A stretch of 64,000 bases of DNA from Chitinophagaceae bacterium. Its GTDB lineage: Bacteria; Bacteroidota; Bacteroidia; Chitinophagales; Chitinophagaceae. The stretch's first letter is position 1; every line of letters begins with the position of its first letter. The position numbers were made by a program, and so were the translations under genes. Of the stretch, positions 26,407 through 37,121 are shown one piece after another. The notes below the pieces were generated by a model that made no database searches, was not told the origin of the DNA, and was given only the letters and a program-made list of their open reading frames with translations. The stretch is from positions 20,760 through 84,759 of the forward strand of contig JANYCA010000058.1 of NCBI GenBank assembly GCA_025360525.1. The letters are read 5' to 3'.

Positions 26407-29400
26407 ATGACTATGCTTCCTAAAGCAATTGCATCTATAACAAAGACTATACTTCAGCCATTTTTGGCAGACGATTTTCTAAAGAAGTATGCCAAAGAAA
26501 AGCCGCCACTCAGGAGCGAATTGTTTTCAATAGAACAGTTACAGCTGTATGCAAAAACGCTGGCAAATAACCATCCTTTATCAATAGGACCACCTGCTGA
26601 ACTATTGCTGAAACGCCTGGCTGATAATGAAAGCTTGTTATTAGAAGTTCATCGAATTCTTACCGAGTCGGTAAAAACCAACCATACCATAGTACCCGCT
26701 GCAGAATGGCTGCTCGATAATTTTTACCTGATAGAAGAACAAATTTATACAGGTACAAAACATTTACCCAAGGGATATAGCAAAGCTTTGCCCCAACTTG
26801 CAAAAGGAGAATTAGAAGGCCTGCCAAGGGTGTACGATATAGCAGTAAAAATTATCTCCCATAGCGATGGACGGGTTGATCTTAAAAGCATCACCGGTTT
26901 TATTAAATTCTATCAAACCGTAACGGCTTTAAAGTTAGGCGAGCTATGGGCCGTACCCATCATGCTACGGCTGGCATTAATTGAAAACCTTCGTCGGTTG
27001 GCAACACAAATTGCTGTTGATATTTTAAGTCAAAAGCAAGCCGACTTTTGGGCTGATGAAATGATCAGCACTGCAGAAAAAGATCCAAAAAGCCTGGTGC
27101 TGGTTATTGCAGACATGGCAAGATCAAAGCCCCCTATGGAAAGCGCCTTTGTTGCAGAACTAAAACGACGTTTGCAGGGAAAAGGAGCAGCACTTGCCCT
27201 TCCGTTGAGCTGGATTGAACAAAGGCTTTTAGAAAATGGTGTTACAAGCGATGAACTGGTACAACGTGAAAATCAAAAGCAGGCAGCCGATCAGGTTTCT
27301 ATCAGCAACAGCATTACAAGTCTGCGGTTTTTAAATACAACCGACTGGAGGGAATTTGTGGAAGATACCAGTATAGTTGAAAAAATTCTAAGACAGGATA
27401 TCGATCAGGTGTATGAAAAAATGGATTTTCATACAAGGGATATGTACCGGCATTATGTAGAAAATATTTCCAAAAACAGCCATTTGCCGGAACAAGCAGT
27501 TGCTGATATGGTGATAGAACTTGCAAAAGAAAATCAAAGTAATTCCCAACGCAAACATATAGGTTATTTTCTTGCGGGAAAAGGAAGGTCACAGTTGGAG
27601 AAAAAGGTTGGGATGAAGTACACTTTGGAAGATTACTCAAGGAAATTGTTTAATCGATTTCCTTTTGCTATTTATGCAGGCGCTATTATTTTACTGGCTG
27701 TTTTGTTTACGGCTTTTTTATTTCAGCATGTTAATTTACAAGCGCTGCCAACCTGGATGCTGATAATTATGGCAGTTGCAGCCTGGATAGCAACGAGCAG
27801 GCTGGCATCTACCATTATTAACTGGATAGCAACCTTAACGGCAAAGCCATCATTGTTGCCACGGCTCGACTTTTCAAAGGGCATATTACCTGCCTGCCGT
27901 ACGCTGGTTGCAGTGCCAACCATGCTAGGTAAGATAAGTGATATTGACGGGTTAATAGAAGCAATGGAAGTGCGTTTTTTGGCAAACAGGGATGCTCATC
28001 TTCATTTTGCTTTGCTCACCGATTTTAAAGATGCTGACAGCGAAAAACTTCCCGACGATGAAACCATATTACAAATTGCAAGGGATAAAATTATTGAACT
28101 AAATGAAAAATATAACAGCTACAATGGTGAAACCTTTTTTCTTTTTCACAGGCCTAGAAAATGGAATAACAAAGAAGGGAAATGGATGGGCCACGAACGT
28201 AAGCGTGGCAAGCTTAGCGAACTTAACGCATTGCTAAGAGGTAAGAACCGGGAAAATTTTAAGATGATAGTAGCTGATGAAACTGTATTTAGTTCGATAA
28301 AATACATCATCACCCTCGATACAGATACCTCACTTCCAAGAGATGCAGCCTGGAAGATGGCGGCTACCATGGCACATCCGTTAAACCAGCCTGTTTATTC
28401 AGAAAATAAAAAACGGGTAATAGATGGCTACAGCATTTTACAGCCAAGGGTATCTAACAGCCTGCCACTTTCTGAAAGTTCCATCTATGCGAAAATACAT
28501 GGCAATGAGCCTGGCACCGATCCCTATACAAAAGCCATCTCCGATGTTTACCAGGACCTTTTTTCTGAAGGTTCTTTTATAGGAAAAGGCATTTACGATA
28601 TAGACGCATTTGAGCAATCAATTCATCGCCGTTTTCCTGAAAACAGGATTTTGAGTCATGATTTATTGGAAGGTTGTTACTCCCGGAGCGGTTTGTTAAG
28701 CGACGTACAATTGTATGAAGAATACCCTGCAAGATATAGCGTAGATATGCAACGCCGCCATCGCTGGATACGTGGTGACTGGCAGATTGCCAGGTGGATT
28801 TTCCCGCTTATTCCAACATTGGATAAAAGCTTCAGTAAAAGCTCACTTACACATCTTTCCCGATGGAAAATTTTTGATAACCTGCGCCGAAGCCTTGTGC
28901 CACAATCTTTATTGATTCTACTTTTATTTGGCTTCATCATTTCAGGTTCACCCTTTTTCTGGACTGTGGCTGTTGTAGCTATCATTTGCCTTCCACCATT
29001 AATAAACTTTACCTGGGATGCCTTAAGAAAACCAGGTGACATGGTAGTTTGGCAACATCTAATCATCTCCGCCCGGTCTGCATTTAATAATTTGATTCTT
29101 CAATTCCTCGACTTTGCATTGCTGCCCCACGAGGCCTATGTTTATACAGATGCAATCGTACGAACTACCTGGCGTTTATTTATCTCCAGAAAAAAATTAC
29201 TGGAATGGAACCCTTCAACCCACACAGCAAAAAATGCACCGAAAACATTACTGTCATTTTATGGAGCAATGTGGTTTAGTGTCCTGCTAACGATTGGTAT
29301 TTTTAGTTACTTATTTTATTTTAATTCCCCTGCATTGATAGCTGCACTACCTATATTGGCTTTATGGATGGTAGCGCCCGGCATAGCGTGGAAAATTAGT

Positions 29401-32400
29401 TTACCGGTAGAAATTAAAAAGCCGGATTTATCTGCCAATCAGCAAAAATACCTGCACCAATTGTCCCGTAAAATCTGGTCTTTTTTCGAAGATTTTGTAG
29501 CCCATGAAGATAACTGGCTGCCGCCGGATAATTACCAGGTGCATCCAACGCCCAAAATTGCACATCGCACCTCTCCTACCAATATCGGGTTATCGCTATT
29601 GTCTAATTTATCAGCCTACGATTTTGGATACATTACTACAGAAAAACTCATTGAAAGAACAGTTAACAGTGTAAACACATTAAACCGACTTGAAAAACAC
29701 AGGGGGCATTTGTATAATTGGTACGATACCGTTTCTTTGCAGCCACTAAATCCCAGGTATATTTCCACGGTAGATAGCGGCAATCTTGCTGGCCATTTAA
29801 TTACGTTGAAGCAGGGATTATTATCTATATCAGCCAATAAAGTTTTTTCTCCCAATGCAATAGAAGGATTGCTAACCACAGCCGGGTTATTGTATGAAAC
29901 CGATGAGCAAATAAATGTGTTGCAGCAGCTGGTTGATAGCCTGGAAGCAATTGACCAGTCGTCTTTAGATTCTTTAAAAAAAATAAAAAATGTCTTAACG
30001 ACGCTGCAGGAATTCTTCAAAAAAAATATACAATATCTTGCCGATTCCAAAAACAGCGAAACAGCGGCATGGACAAAGAAATTAGGCGATCAGCTGAATG
30101 ATTTCATAAATGATCTTTCCACAGTATCACCATGGCTTTTGCTGGATGAGCAACCAAAATTTAATCATTTAACAGAAAGAGTTTCGCCCATCCCCACGCT
30201 GCAATCGCTGGCAATGATAGAAATGGATTTGCTTCCATTAATCAGGGAAGCCCATTCAGCAGAAAATACTATCGAAGAAAATGACTGGCTAAATGATTTT
30301 GCCACCGCTGTTGTTAATACAGGCCGCAGGGCCAAAGAAAAAATCTTAATATTAAATAATCTTGCCGAACAGGTTTTAAAGCTAGCGGATATTGAATATG
30401 ATTTTTTATACGACGGAACCCAGCACCTGTTGTCAATAGGCTTCAATGTGGATGATGGCAGACGAGATAACAGCTTTTACGATCAACTGGCATCGGAGGC
30501 AAGGCTTAGCACATTTGTAGCCATTGCGCAAGGCAAACTTCCACAAGAAAGTTGGTTTGCACTTGGCAGACAGTTAACCAATGTGGGCACTACACCAATA
30601 TTATTATCATGGAGTGGCTCTATGTTCGAGTACCTGATGCCAATACTGGTAATGCCATCCTACAACAATACGTTGCTTGATCAAACACATCATGCCATTG
30701 TTGAAAAACAGATTGATTATGGTAAAAAACGGGGGGTGCCGTGGGGTGTGTCTGAGTCTGGCTACAATTTAGTTGATGCCAATCTTAACTACCAGTACAA
30801 AGCATTTGGTGTGCCGGGACTTGGCTTTAAACGTGGGCTCGGCGAAGATCTTGTTATTTCCCCCTACTCCACCATCATGGCATTAATGGTGCTACCGGAG
30901 GAAGCCTGCAAAAATCTGGAAGATATGGCTGCTATTGGCTTTGAGTCTAACTATGGTTTTTATGAAGCCATTGATTATACCAGTTCCCGTTTGCCTCGTG
31001 GGCAGGAATTTGAAATCATCCGGTCGTTTATGGTACATCACCAGGGCATGAGTTTTTTATCGCTGGCCTACCTGTTGCTGAATAAACCAATGCAAAAAAG
31101 ATTTGAAGCAGAGGTACAATTCCAGGCTACCCTGCTGCTGTTGCAGGAGCGTATTCCACGGGTGGCTACCTTCTACTCACCTAGCGTGCATGTGGCAGAT
31201 ACCAGTGAAATGGCCGATTATCAAATGCCCATGAGGGTAATTAATACGCCCAACACGGTGGTTCCGGAAGTACAATTATTATCTAACGGCAACTACCATG
31301 TAATGGTAACCAATGCTGGTGGCGGCTACAGCAGGTGGAAAGATCTTGCGCTCACCCGCTGGCGGGAAGATAGCACCTGCGACGACTTTGGTTCCTTTTG
31401 TTTTATAAGAGATTTGGAAACAAGCGCTCTTTGGTCGGCGGCCTACCAGCCTACCTTACGGGAGGGAGATCAATACGAAGCAGTCTTTTCTCAGAGCAGG
31501 GCCGAATTCCGTAAAAAAGAATACCAGCTAGACACTCATACAGAGATAGTGGTATCGCCGGAAGATGATGTGGAGTTACGAAGGATAAAAATTACCAACC
31601 GCAGCAAAAGAAAACGCACCATCGAAATTACTACCTATGCAGAAGTGGTACTGGCCCCTGCAGCAGCAGATGCAGCCCACCCCGCATTTAGTAATTTATT
31701 TGTACAAACCGAAATATTGGAAAACCGCAATGCCATCATTTGTACAAGAAGGCCCCGTTCGGAAAACGACCAGACAGCCACTATGTTTCATTTAGTGAAA
31801 GTACACCACGCCCAGGTGCAGGGCATATCATATGAAACCAGCAGGGCAAACTTTATTGGCCGTGGAAATACCATTCATCAGCCGGCTGTTTTTAATAACA
31901 GCAAACCACTTTCAGGCACGCAGGGGTCTGTACTTGACCCTATCATTGCCATTCAATACAGAATTATAATAGAACCACAGCGCTATGCCGTCATCGACAT
32001 AGTTACAGGCATTGGCGATACCAGGGAAACCTGTAATGGCCTGGTTGATAAATACCAGGATCGCCATCTTGCCAACCGGGCTTTTGAACTTTCATGGACC
32101 CATAGCCAGGTGGTGCTTAGGCAAATAAACGCAACAGAATCAGAAGCACAATTATATGGGCGCCTTGCAGGATCTATAGTATTTGCTAACCCATCTTTAA
32201 GAACCGACCCGGAAATCATTATTCAAAACCAACGGGGGCAAGCGGGCCTTTGGAGTTATTCCATTTCGGGTGATTTACCAATTGTGCTCGTAAAAATTGA
32301 GAACTCCGAGAATATTGAGCTGGTGCAGCAAATGGTGCAGGCACACGCCTACTGGCGGTTGAAAGGCGTAATGGTAGACCTTGTAATATGGAACGACGAC

Positions 32401-35097
32401 CATGGCGGGTACCGACAATCATTACAAAACCAAATTCTTGGGCTAATTGCGCCCATTGTGGGTACCGAAGTAAAGGAACAACCAGGCGGCATTTTTATCC
32501 GCTCGAGCGACCAAATATCCAATGAAGATCGCATCTTGTTTCAATCCGTTGCAAGAATTGTTATTGCAGATAACCTGGGCAGCCTGGAAGAACAAATCAA
32601 AAGAAGACACCAGGTAAAATCTATTGTACCATATTTTAACCCCGAAAAATTTTTTCCAACTTTATCTACCTCCATTGCTCCTGCACAAGGACTCCTTTTT
32701 TACAATGGATATGGCGGTTTTTCCGGAGATGGAAAAGAGTATATAATAAATTCAGCAACGGACAATATTACACCGGCACCATGGATAAACGTATTGGCGA
32801 ATCCAAACTTTGGCACCATCGTTTCAGAAAGCGGGCAGTCTTACACCTGGGTAGAAAATGCACACGAATTTAGATTAACCCCGTGGAACAACGACCCAAT
32901 CACTGACCTGTCCGGTGAAGTGTTTTATATAAGGGATGAAGAAAGTGGAAAATTCTGGTCGCCCACGCCGTTACAAAGCCGAAGCAAATTGCCATATATA
33001 ACCCGCCATGGGTTTGGGTACAGTGTATTTGAGCATATGGAAGATGGTATCCATACAGAAGCAACGGTATTTGTAGACATAGAAGCCGCAGTAAAATTTA
33101 CCAGCATTAAATTCCGTAACCAATCATCCAGGCAACGCCGCCTTTCTGCCACCGGGTATATGGAGTGGGTGTTAGGCGATCAGCGGTCAAAATCGTTGAT
33201 GCACATTGTTACAGAAGTGGAACCAGGCAGCGGTGCACTGCTTGCAAGAAATTCCTACAACACTGAATTTGGCAACAGGATTGTTTTCTTTGATGCCGAT
33301 GGACTTTTTAAAACCTTCACTTCCGATCGGGCAGAATTCATTGGCAGGAATGGTACATTAAAAAATCCTGAAGCAATGAATAAGGCCAGGCTGCTCGGCA
33401 AGTCGGGAGCAACGTTGGATGCCTGTGCCGTATTGCAGGTACATTTTGATATTGCTGCAGGAGAAGAACATACGATTGTGTTTAGACTTGGCGCTGCAAA
33501 AGATTCAGTGGATGTGGCAAGCCTTATCCAGCAGTTTAAAGGAACAGCGGCTGCCCGGCACTCGTTGGAAACTGTCAAAAATTATTGGCAAAAAACATTG
33601 GGTAATCTGCAGGTTTCAACACCCGACCCCGCCATCAATATTCTTACAAATGGATGGCTTACTTACCAAACCATTGCAAGCAGAATATGGGGCCGAAGCG
33701 GCTTCTATCAATCAGGCGGAGCCTTTGGTTTCAGGGATCAGTTGCAGGATGTTGGTGCATTATTGTTCACCGATACGGGGTTGGTGAAAAAGCAATTGCT
33801 ACTAGCTGCATCCCGCCAATTTAAAGAAGGTGATGTGCAACACTGGTGGCATCCGCCTGCCGGCCGGGGTGTACGAACAACCTGTTCGGATGATTATTTG
33901 TGGTTACCCTATGTACTGTCAAAATATATAACCCATACAGGCGATTTAACTATTCTTGATGAACCCGTGGGCTTTCTTGAAGGCAGGTTATTGAATTCCG
34001 GCGAAGAATCAAATTATGATTTACCCTTACGGTCCAATCATGTCGAAAGCCTGTACAATCACTGCATTAAAGCTATATTATTTGGCTTAAAATTTGGCGA
34101 GCACGGCCTGCCACTAATGGGCAGTGGCGACTGGAACGACGGCATGGATAAAGTAGGTGAACATGGCAAAGGTGAAAGTGTATGGCTGGCCTTTTTTCTG
34201 TATGATGTGCTGATGCGTTTTGCAGCAATTGCAGCGCTAAAAATGGATGAAAACTTTCGCAGCAAATGCATCATGGAAGCAGAAAGACTACAGGTAAACA
34301 TCGAAAAAAATGCCTGGGATGGCAAGTGGTACCGTCGTGCATATTTTGATGATGGCACACCGCTGGGTTCTGCAACCAACGAGGAATGTCGCATAGATTC
34401 CATTGCACAAAGCTGGTCGGTTTTGTCCAAAGCAGGCAGCCCCGAACGAATACACATGGCAATGGAAGCAGCAAATTTATATCTTGTGGACAGGGCTGCA
34501 AATCTTATACAACTTTTTGACCCGCCATTCGATAAATCTGCCCTTAACCCGGGGTATATTAAAGGCTATGTACCTGGTGTAAGAGAGAATGGTGGCCAAT
34601 ATACCCATGCCGCTATCTGGCTGGTAATGGCTTTTGCCGCCATGAAAAACAAATCCCGTACCTGGGAATTACTTCAGCTTATTAACCCCATTTATCATGG
34701 AAATACGCCGGAGGCTATTGCAAAGTACAAAGTAGAACCCTACGTAATGGCAGCGGATATTTACAAACAAGAATTAAACAACGGCCGGGGTGGCTGGACA
34801 TGGTACACAGGCTCTGCAGGCTGGATGTATCAATTGATTATTGATTCATTTCTTGGGTTTAAAAAGCAAGGAAATATCTTGTCCTTTGCTCCCTGCGTTC
34901 CACCGGATTGGCACTTGTTTACACTTGAATATAAATTCGGAGAAACAACCTATAATTTTACTTTTATTCAAAATGCAAATGAGCAGATGATAAAAGTAAT
35001 GTTAGATGAAGTGCTGCAACCAACGCCGACTATTAACCTGGTTAATGATGAACAAGTTCATGTAGTGAAAATATATTTTGGGGATAACGCTGGCTGA
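26407..35097 (+). CDS. Cyclic beta-glucan synthase (NdvB/Chv-type, GT84 + GH94)
   Basis: This is by far the largest gene here, about 2,896 residues. The frame is open from a TTG at 26353, but MTMLPKAIASI at 26407 is a more natural start. Two membrane helices lie near residues 430-490. The GT84 glycosyltransferase follows, with the metal/nucleotide DTD motif in ITLDTDTSLPRDAAW (about residue 640) and RRHRWIRGDWQ (about 785). More helices are found near 850-880 and 960-1000. Then come a glucoamylase-like domain, two beta-sandwich repeats and a C-terminal GH94 phosphorylase domain with the catalytic Asp in GDWNDGMDK (about 2,575). The architecture is that of cyclic beta-1,2-glucan synthase, which starts, extends, trims and closes the ring; linkage type in this organism is inferred. 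The product would be an osmoregulated periplasmic glucan. Confidence 0.92.
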   Translation: MTMLPKAIASITKTILQPFLADDFLKKYAKEKPPLRSELFSIEQLQLYAKTLANNHPLSIGPPAELLLKRLADNESLLLEVHRILTESVKTNHTIVPAAEWLLDNFYLIEEQIYTGTKHLPKGYSKALPQLAKGELEGLPRVYDIAVKIISHSDGRVDLKSITGFIKFYQTVTALKLGELWAVPIMLRLALIENLRRLATQIAVDILSQKQADFWADEMISTAEKDPKSLVLVIADMARSKPPMESAFVAELKRRLQGKGAALALPLSWIEQRLLENGVTSDELVQRENQKQAADQVSISNSITSLRFLNTTDWREFVEDTSIVEKILRQDIDQVYEKMDFHTRDMYRHYVENISKNSHLPEQAVADMVIELAKENQSNSQRKHIGYFLAGKGRSQLEKKVGMKYTLEDYSRKLFNRFPFAIYAGAIILLAVLFTAFLFQHVNLQALPTWMLIIMAVAAWIATSRLASTIINWIATLTAKPSLLPRLDFSKGILPACRTLVAVPTMLGKISDIDGLIEAMEVRFLANRDAHLHFALLTDFKDADSEKLPDDETILQIARDKIIELNEKYNSYNGETFFLFHRPRKWNNKEGKWMGHERKRGKLSELNALLRGKNRENFKMIVADETVFSSIKYIITLDTDTSLPRDAAWKMAATMAHPLNQPVYSENKKRVIDGYSILQPRVSNSLPLSESSIYAKIHGNEPGTDPYTKAISDVYQDLFSEGSFIGKGIYDIDAFEQSIHRRFPENRILSHDLLEGCYSRSGLLSDVQLYEEYPARYSVDMQRRHRWIRGDWQIARWIFPLIPTLDKSFSKSSLTHLSRWKIFDNLRRSLVPQSLLILLLFGFIISGSPFFWTVAVVAIICLPPLINFTWDALRKPGDMVVWQHLIISARSAFNNLILQFLDFALLPHEAYVYTDAIVRTTWRLFISRKKLLEWNPSTHTAKNAPKTLLSFYGAMWFSVLLTIGIFSYLFYFNSPALIAALPILALWMVAPGIAWKISLPVEIKKPDLSANQQKYLHQLSRKIWSFFEDFVAHEDNWLPPDNYQVHPTPKIAHRTSPTNIGLSLLSNLSAYDFGYITTEKLIERTVNSVNTLNRLEKHRGHLYNWYDTVSLQPLNPRYISTVDSGNLAGHLITLKQGLLSISANKVFSPNAIEGLLTTAGLLYETDEQINVLQQLVDSLEAIDQSSLDSLKKIKNVLTTLQEFFKKNIQYLADSKNSETAAWTKKLGDQLNDFINDLSTVSPWLLLDEQPKFNHLTERVSPIPTLQSLAMIEMDLLPLIREAHSAENTIEENDWLNDFATAVVNTGRRAKEKILILNNLAEQVLKLADIEYDFLYDGTQHLLSIGFNVDDGRRDNSFYDQLASEARLSTFVAIAQGKLPQESWFALGRQLTNVGTTPILLSWSGSMFEYLMPILVMPSYNNTLLDQTHHAIVEKQIDYGKKRGVPWGVSESGYNLVDANLNYQYKAFGVPGLGFKRGLGEDLVISPYSTIMALMVLPEEACKNLEDMAAIGFESNYGFYEAIDYTSSRLPRGQEFEIIRSFMVHHQGMSFLSLAYLLLNKPMQKRFEAEVQFQATLLLLQERIPRVATFYSPSVHVADTSEMADYQMPMRVINTPNTVVPEVQLLSNGNYHVMVTNAGGGYSRWKDLALTRWREDSTCDDFGSFCFIRDLETSALWSAAYQPTLREGDQYEAVFSQSRAEFRKKEYQLDTHTEIVVSPEDDVELRRIKITNRSKRKRTIEITTYAEVVLAPAAADAAHPAFSNLFVQTEILENRNAIICTRRPRSENDQTATMFHLVKVHHAQVQGISYETSRANFIGRGNTIHQPAVFNNSKPLSGTQGSVLDPIIAIQYRIIIEPQRYAVIDIVTGIGDTRETCNGLVDKYQDRHLANRAFELSWTHSQVVLRQINATESEAQLYGRLAGSIVFANPSLRTDPEIIIQNQRGQAGLWSYSISGDLPIVLVKIENSENIELVQQMVQAHAYWRLKGVMVDLVIWNDDHGGYRQSLQNQILGLIAPIVGTEVKEQPGGIFIRSSDQISNEDRILFQSVARIVIADNLGSLEEQIKRRHQVKSIVPYFNPEKFFPTLSTSIAPAQGLLFYNGYGGFSGDGKEYIINSATDNITPAPWINVLANPNFGTIVSESGQSYTWVENAHEFRLTPWNNDPITDLSGEVFYIRDEESGKFWSPTPLQSRSKLPYITRHGFGYSVFEHMEDGIHTEATVFVDIEAAVKFTSIKFRNQSSRQRRLSATGYMEWVLGDQRSKSLMHIVTEVEPGSGALLARNSYNTEFGNRIVFFDADGLFKTFTSDRAEFIGRNGTLKNPEAMNKARLLGKSGATLDACAVLQVHFDIAAGEEHTIVFRLGAAKDSVDVASLIQQFKGTAAARHSLETVKNYWQKTLGNLQVSTPDPAINILTNGWLTYQTIASRIWGRSGFYQSGGAFGFRDQLQDVGALLFTDTGLVKKQLLLAASRQFKEGDVQHWWHPPAGRGVRTTCSDDYLWLPYVLSKYITHTGDLTILDEPVGFLEGRLLNSGEESNYDLPLRSNHVESLYNHCIKAILFGLKFGEHGLPLMGSGDWNDGMDKVGEHGKGESVWLAFFLYDVLMRFAAIAALKMDENFRSKCIMEAERLQVNIEKNAWDGKWYRRAYFDDGTPLGSATNEECRIDSIAQSWSVLSKAGSPERIHMAMEAANLYLVDRAANLIQLFDPPFDKSALNPGYIKGYVPGVRENGGQYTHAAIWLVMAFAAMKNKSRTWELLQLINPIYHGNTPEAIAKYKVEPYVMAADIYKQELNNGRGGWTWYTGSAGWMYQLIIDSFLGFKKQGNILSFAPCVPPDWHLFTLEYKFGETTYNFTFIQNANEQMIKVMLDEVLQPTPTINLVNDEQVHVVKIYFGDNAG

Positions 35098-35236
35098 TAA
35101 AATAAAAACATCGTTTTATAGTGAGGAAAAACCATCAGCAACACTGTTTAAACCATTCCTGCAATTTGACGGTTTTTTCATAACGGTAATTTAATACCTT
35201 CATGCACTAAAAAACCTTCACCTAAAATTTAACTGC

Positions 35237-36757
35237 ATGAAACAACGTTCGCTAAGTAACGGCTTGCTGGTAATTATACTGGCAATGTCTTTTTCAGGAT
35301 TTTCACAAACAGACAGTGCCTTAGCCACAAAGCCCGAAAGTTTTGTTACCAGGCACAGTATAAAACTCGATAACAAAATTATTAACTACACAGCAACAGC
35401 AGGAACGATTATTTTAAGAAACGAAAAGGATGAACCTATTGCAGCATTCGGTTATACCGCTTACACAAAGGATGGCGAAACAGATTTAAGCAAACGACCT
35501 GTTACGTTTTCGTACAACGGCGGTCCGGGCTCCTCCTCCATTTGGTTGCACATGGGCGTAATGGGGCCAAGGCGGGTAGTCGTAAACGATCCCTCGCCAA
35601 ACGGCCCAGCTCCTTATAAAATTGAAGACAATAATTACTCCATCCTGGATGTATCAGATATTGTAATGATGGACCCAGTTGGCACTGGCTTAAGTAAAGC
35701 CGTTGGCAAAGGAAAGAACAGCGACTTTTGGGGCGTAGACCCGGATATAAAATCTGTAAGCCTGTTTATCAAAAATTATGTAAATGATAACGATCGCTGG
35801 AACTCTCCCAAATACCTGCTGGGCGAGAGTTACGGCACTTTTCGCTCTGCCGGTGTAGCAGATCATTTACAGGAGCACCACGGCATATCTGTTAACGGAA
35901 TTGTCTTAGTTTCAAATGTGCTGGACATCCGCACACTTTCATTTAACCCCGGAGATGATCTACCCTATATTGTTAACCTCCCTACCTATGCGGCCACTTC
36001 CTGGTACCACAACAAGGTTGCCAACAAACCTGCAAGCCTCGATGCTTTTTTAAAAGAAGTACGGGCTTTTTCAATGGGTGAATATGCCAATGCGCTGCTA
36101 AAAGGCGATCAGCTGGGAGCCGATGAAAGAGAGAAGATTTTAACCAAACTGGTTGCATATACCGGCCTGGGCAAAGACTATTGGGATAGGGCAAACCTAC
36201 GGGTGGTACAGCCACAATATTCGCAGGAATTATTGCGTAGCACCGGTGTTGCAGTTGGCAGGCTCGATTCAAGATATAAAGGCATTGCGCAGAATATGTT
36301 GGCTGAATATGCCTTTAACGATCCGCAATCATCCGATATTGGTCCGGCATTCATCAGTGCTTTTATGCATTATTATACAACAGAACTAAAAGTAAGTAAG
36401 GAAAAAAATTACAACACAAGTGCTTACGGCCTCACCGATTTTAAATGGGATTGGAAACACCAGCGAAGCAATGGGTTATTCGGCGATGCAGCATCACCTT
36501 CTACAGCGCCGGATTTATTAAACGCCATGTCTTCTAATCCAAAAATGAAGGTACTGGTGTTGAATGGCATTTATGATCTTGCTACTCCTTTTGGCGGCAC
36601 AGAATATACCTTCGATCATATGGGGCTGGATAAAAAGATAAAGGGTAATATCACCCAGAAATATTACGAAGCAGGGCACATGATGTACATCCACAACGAA
36701 TCTGCAGCAAAATTTAAAAAAGATGTTGCTGAGTTTATTACCGGGAATTTAAAATAA
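35237..36757 (+). CDS. Exported S10-family serine carboxypeptidase-like protein
   Basis: This 506-residue protein has a signal peptide (LLVIILAMSFSGFSQ) and the peptidase S10 fold. The oxyanion region is SYNGGPGSSS, the nucleophile block is GESYGTFR (family GESYAG), and the catalytic Asp and His follow late in NGIYDLATPFGG and AGHMMY. All three triad residues are thus present. Prokaryotic S10 proteins of this kind are found in many Bacteroidota and are predicted to release C-terminal residues from peptides in the periplasm; no substrate is known here. It is probably a single-gene unit with its own terminator. Confidence 0.88.
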   Translation: MKQRSLSNGLLVIILAMSFSGFSQTDSALATKPESFVTRHSIKLDNKIINYTATAGTIILRNEKDEPIAAFGYTAYTKDGETDLSKRPVTFSYNGGPGSSSIWLHMGVMGPRRVVVNDPSPNGPAPYKIEDNNYSILDVSDIVMMDPVGTGLSKAVGKGKNSDFWGVDPDIKSVSLFIKNYVNDNDRWNSPKYLLGESYGTFRSAGVADHLQEHHGISVNGIVLVSNVLDIRTLSFNPGDDLPYIVNLPTYAATSWYHNKVANKPASLDAFLKEVRAFSMGEYANALLKGDQLGADEREKILTKLVAYTGLGKDYWDRANLRVVQPQYSQELLRSTGVAVGRLDSRYKGIAQNMLAEYAFNDPQSSDIGPAFISAFMHYYTTELKVSKEKNYNTSAYGLTDFKWDWKHQRSNGLFGDAASPSTAPDLLNAMSSNPKMKVLVLNGIYDLATPFGGTEYTFDHMGLDKKIKGNITQKYYEAGHMMYIHNESAAKFKKDVAEFITGNLK

Positions 36758-36775
36758 AAAAATGCCAGTCACGTA

Positions 36776-36810
36776 GCGTCTCTTTTAAAAAAAGAGGCGC
36801 TTTATTATTT
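36776..36810 (+). terminator. Terminator of the S10 peptidase gene
   Basis: GCGTCTCTTT / AAAGAGGCGC (36776-36785 with 36791-36800) forms a 10-bp stem with one G-U pair and is followed by TTTATTATTT. Confidence 0.8.
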
Positions 36811-37121
36811 CTATCAAGCCGCATACTCTTTGTCGGCCTCCTAAAAAAGACGTTAAGAAAATTTGAATGTTTGGCGTTAAGAAATGAAATGGAAGTTACA
36901 GATGCATGGCTTTGCAATTTGCCTGTAGGTCGCACCTAAGCCGGGGTATATTCTGAAGATCGAGCTAATTTCATTTTAGCCGGACATTCAAATTTTTAGT
37001 CTTTTTTATGAAGCCTTGATCTTTCTTGTTACTTCTTTGCATCAAGGCAAAGAAGTAAATGGAGTCTTTTATTCTGGTTACGCTTTTGCGACTTACATTA
37101 ATTATTCTATCAACCATCATA
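36811..37121. other. Intergenic region, nothing recognised
   Basis: These 311 bases lie between the S10 peptidase terminator and the 3' end of the HD protein gene. Short open frames exist on the minus strand but none has coding character. No repeat or RNA element is seen. Confidence 0.4.
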
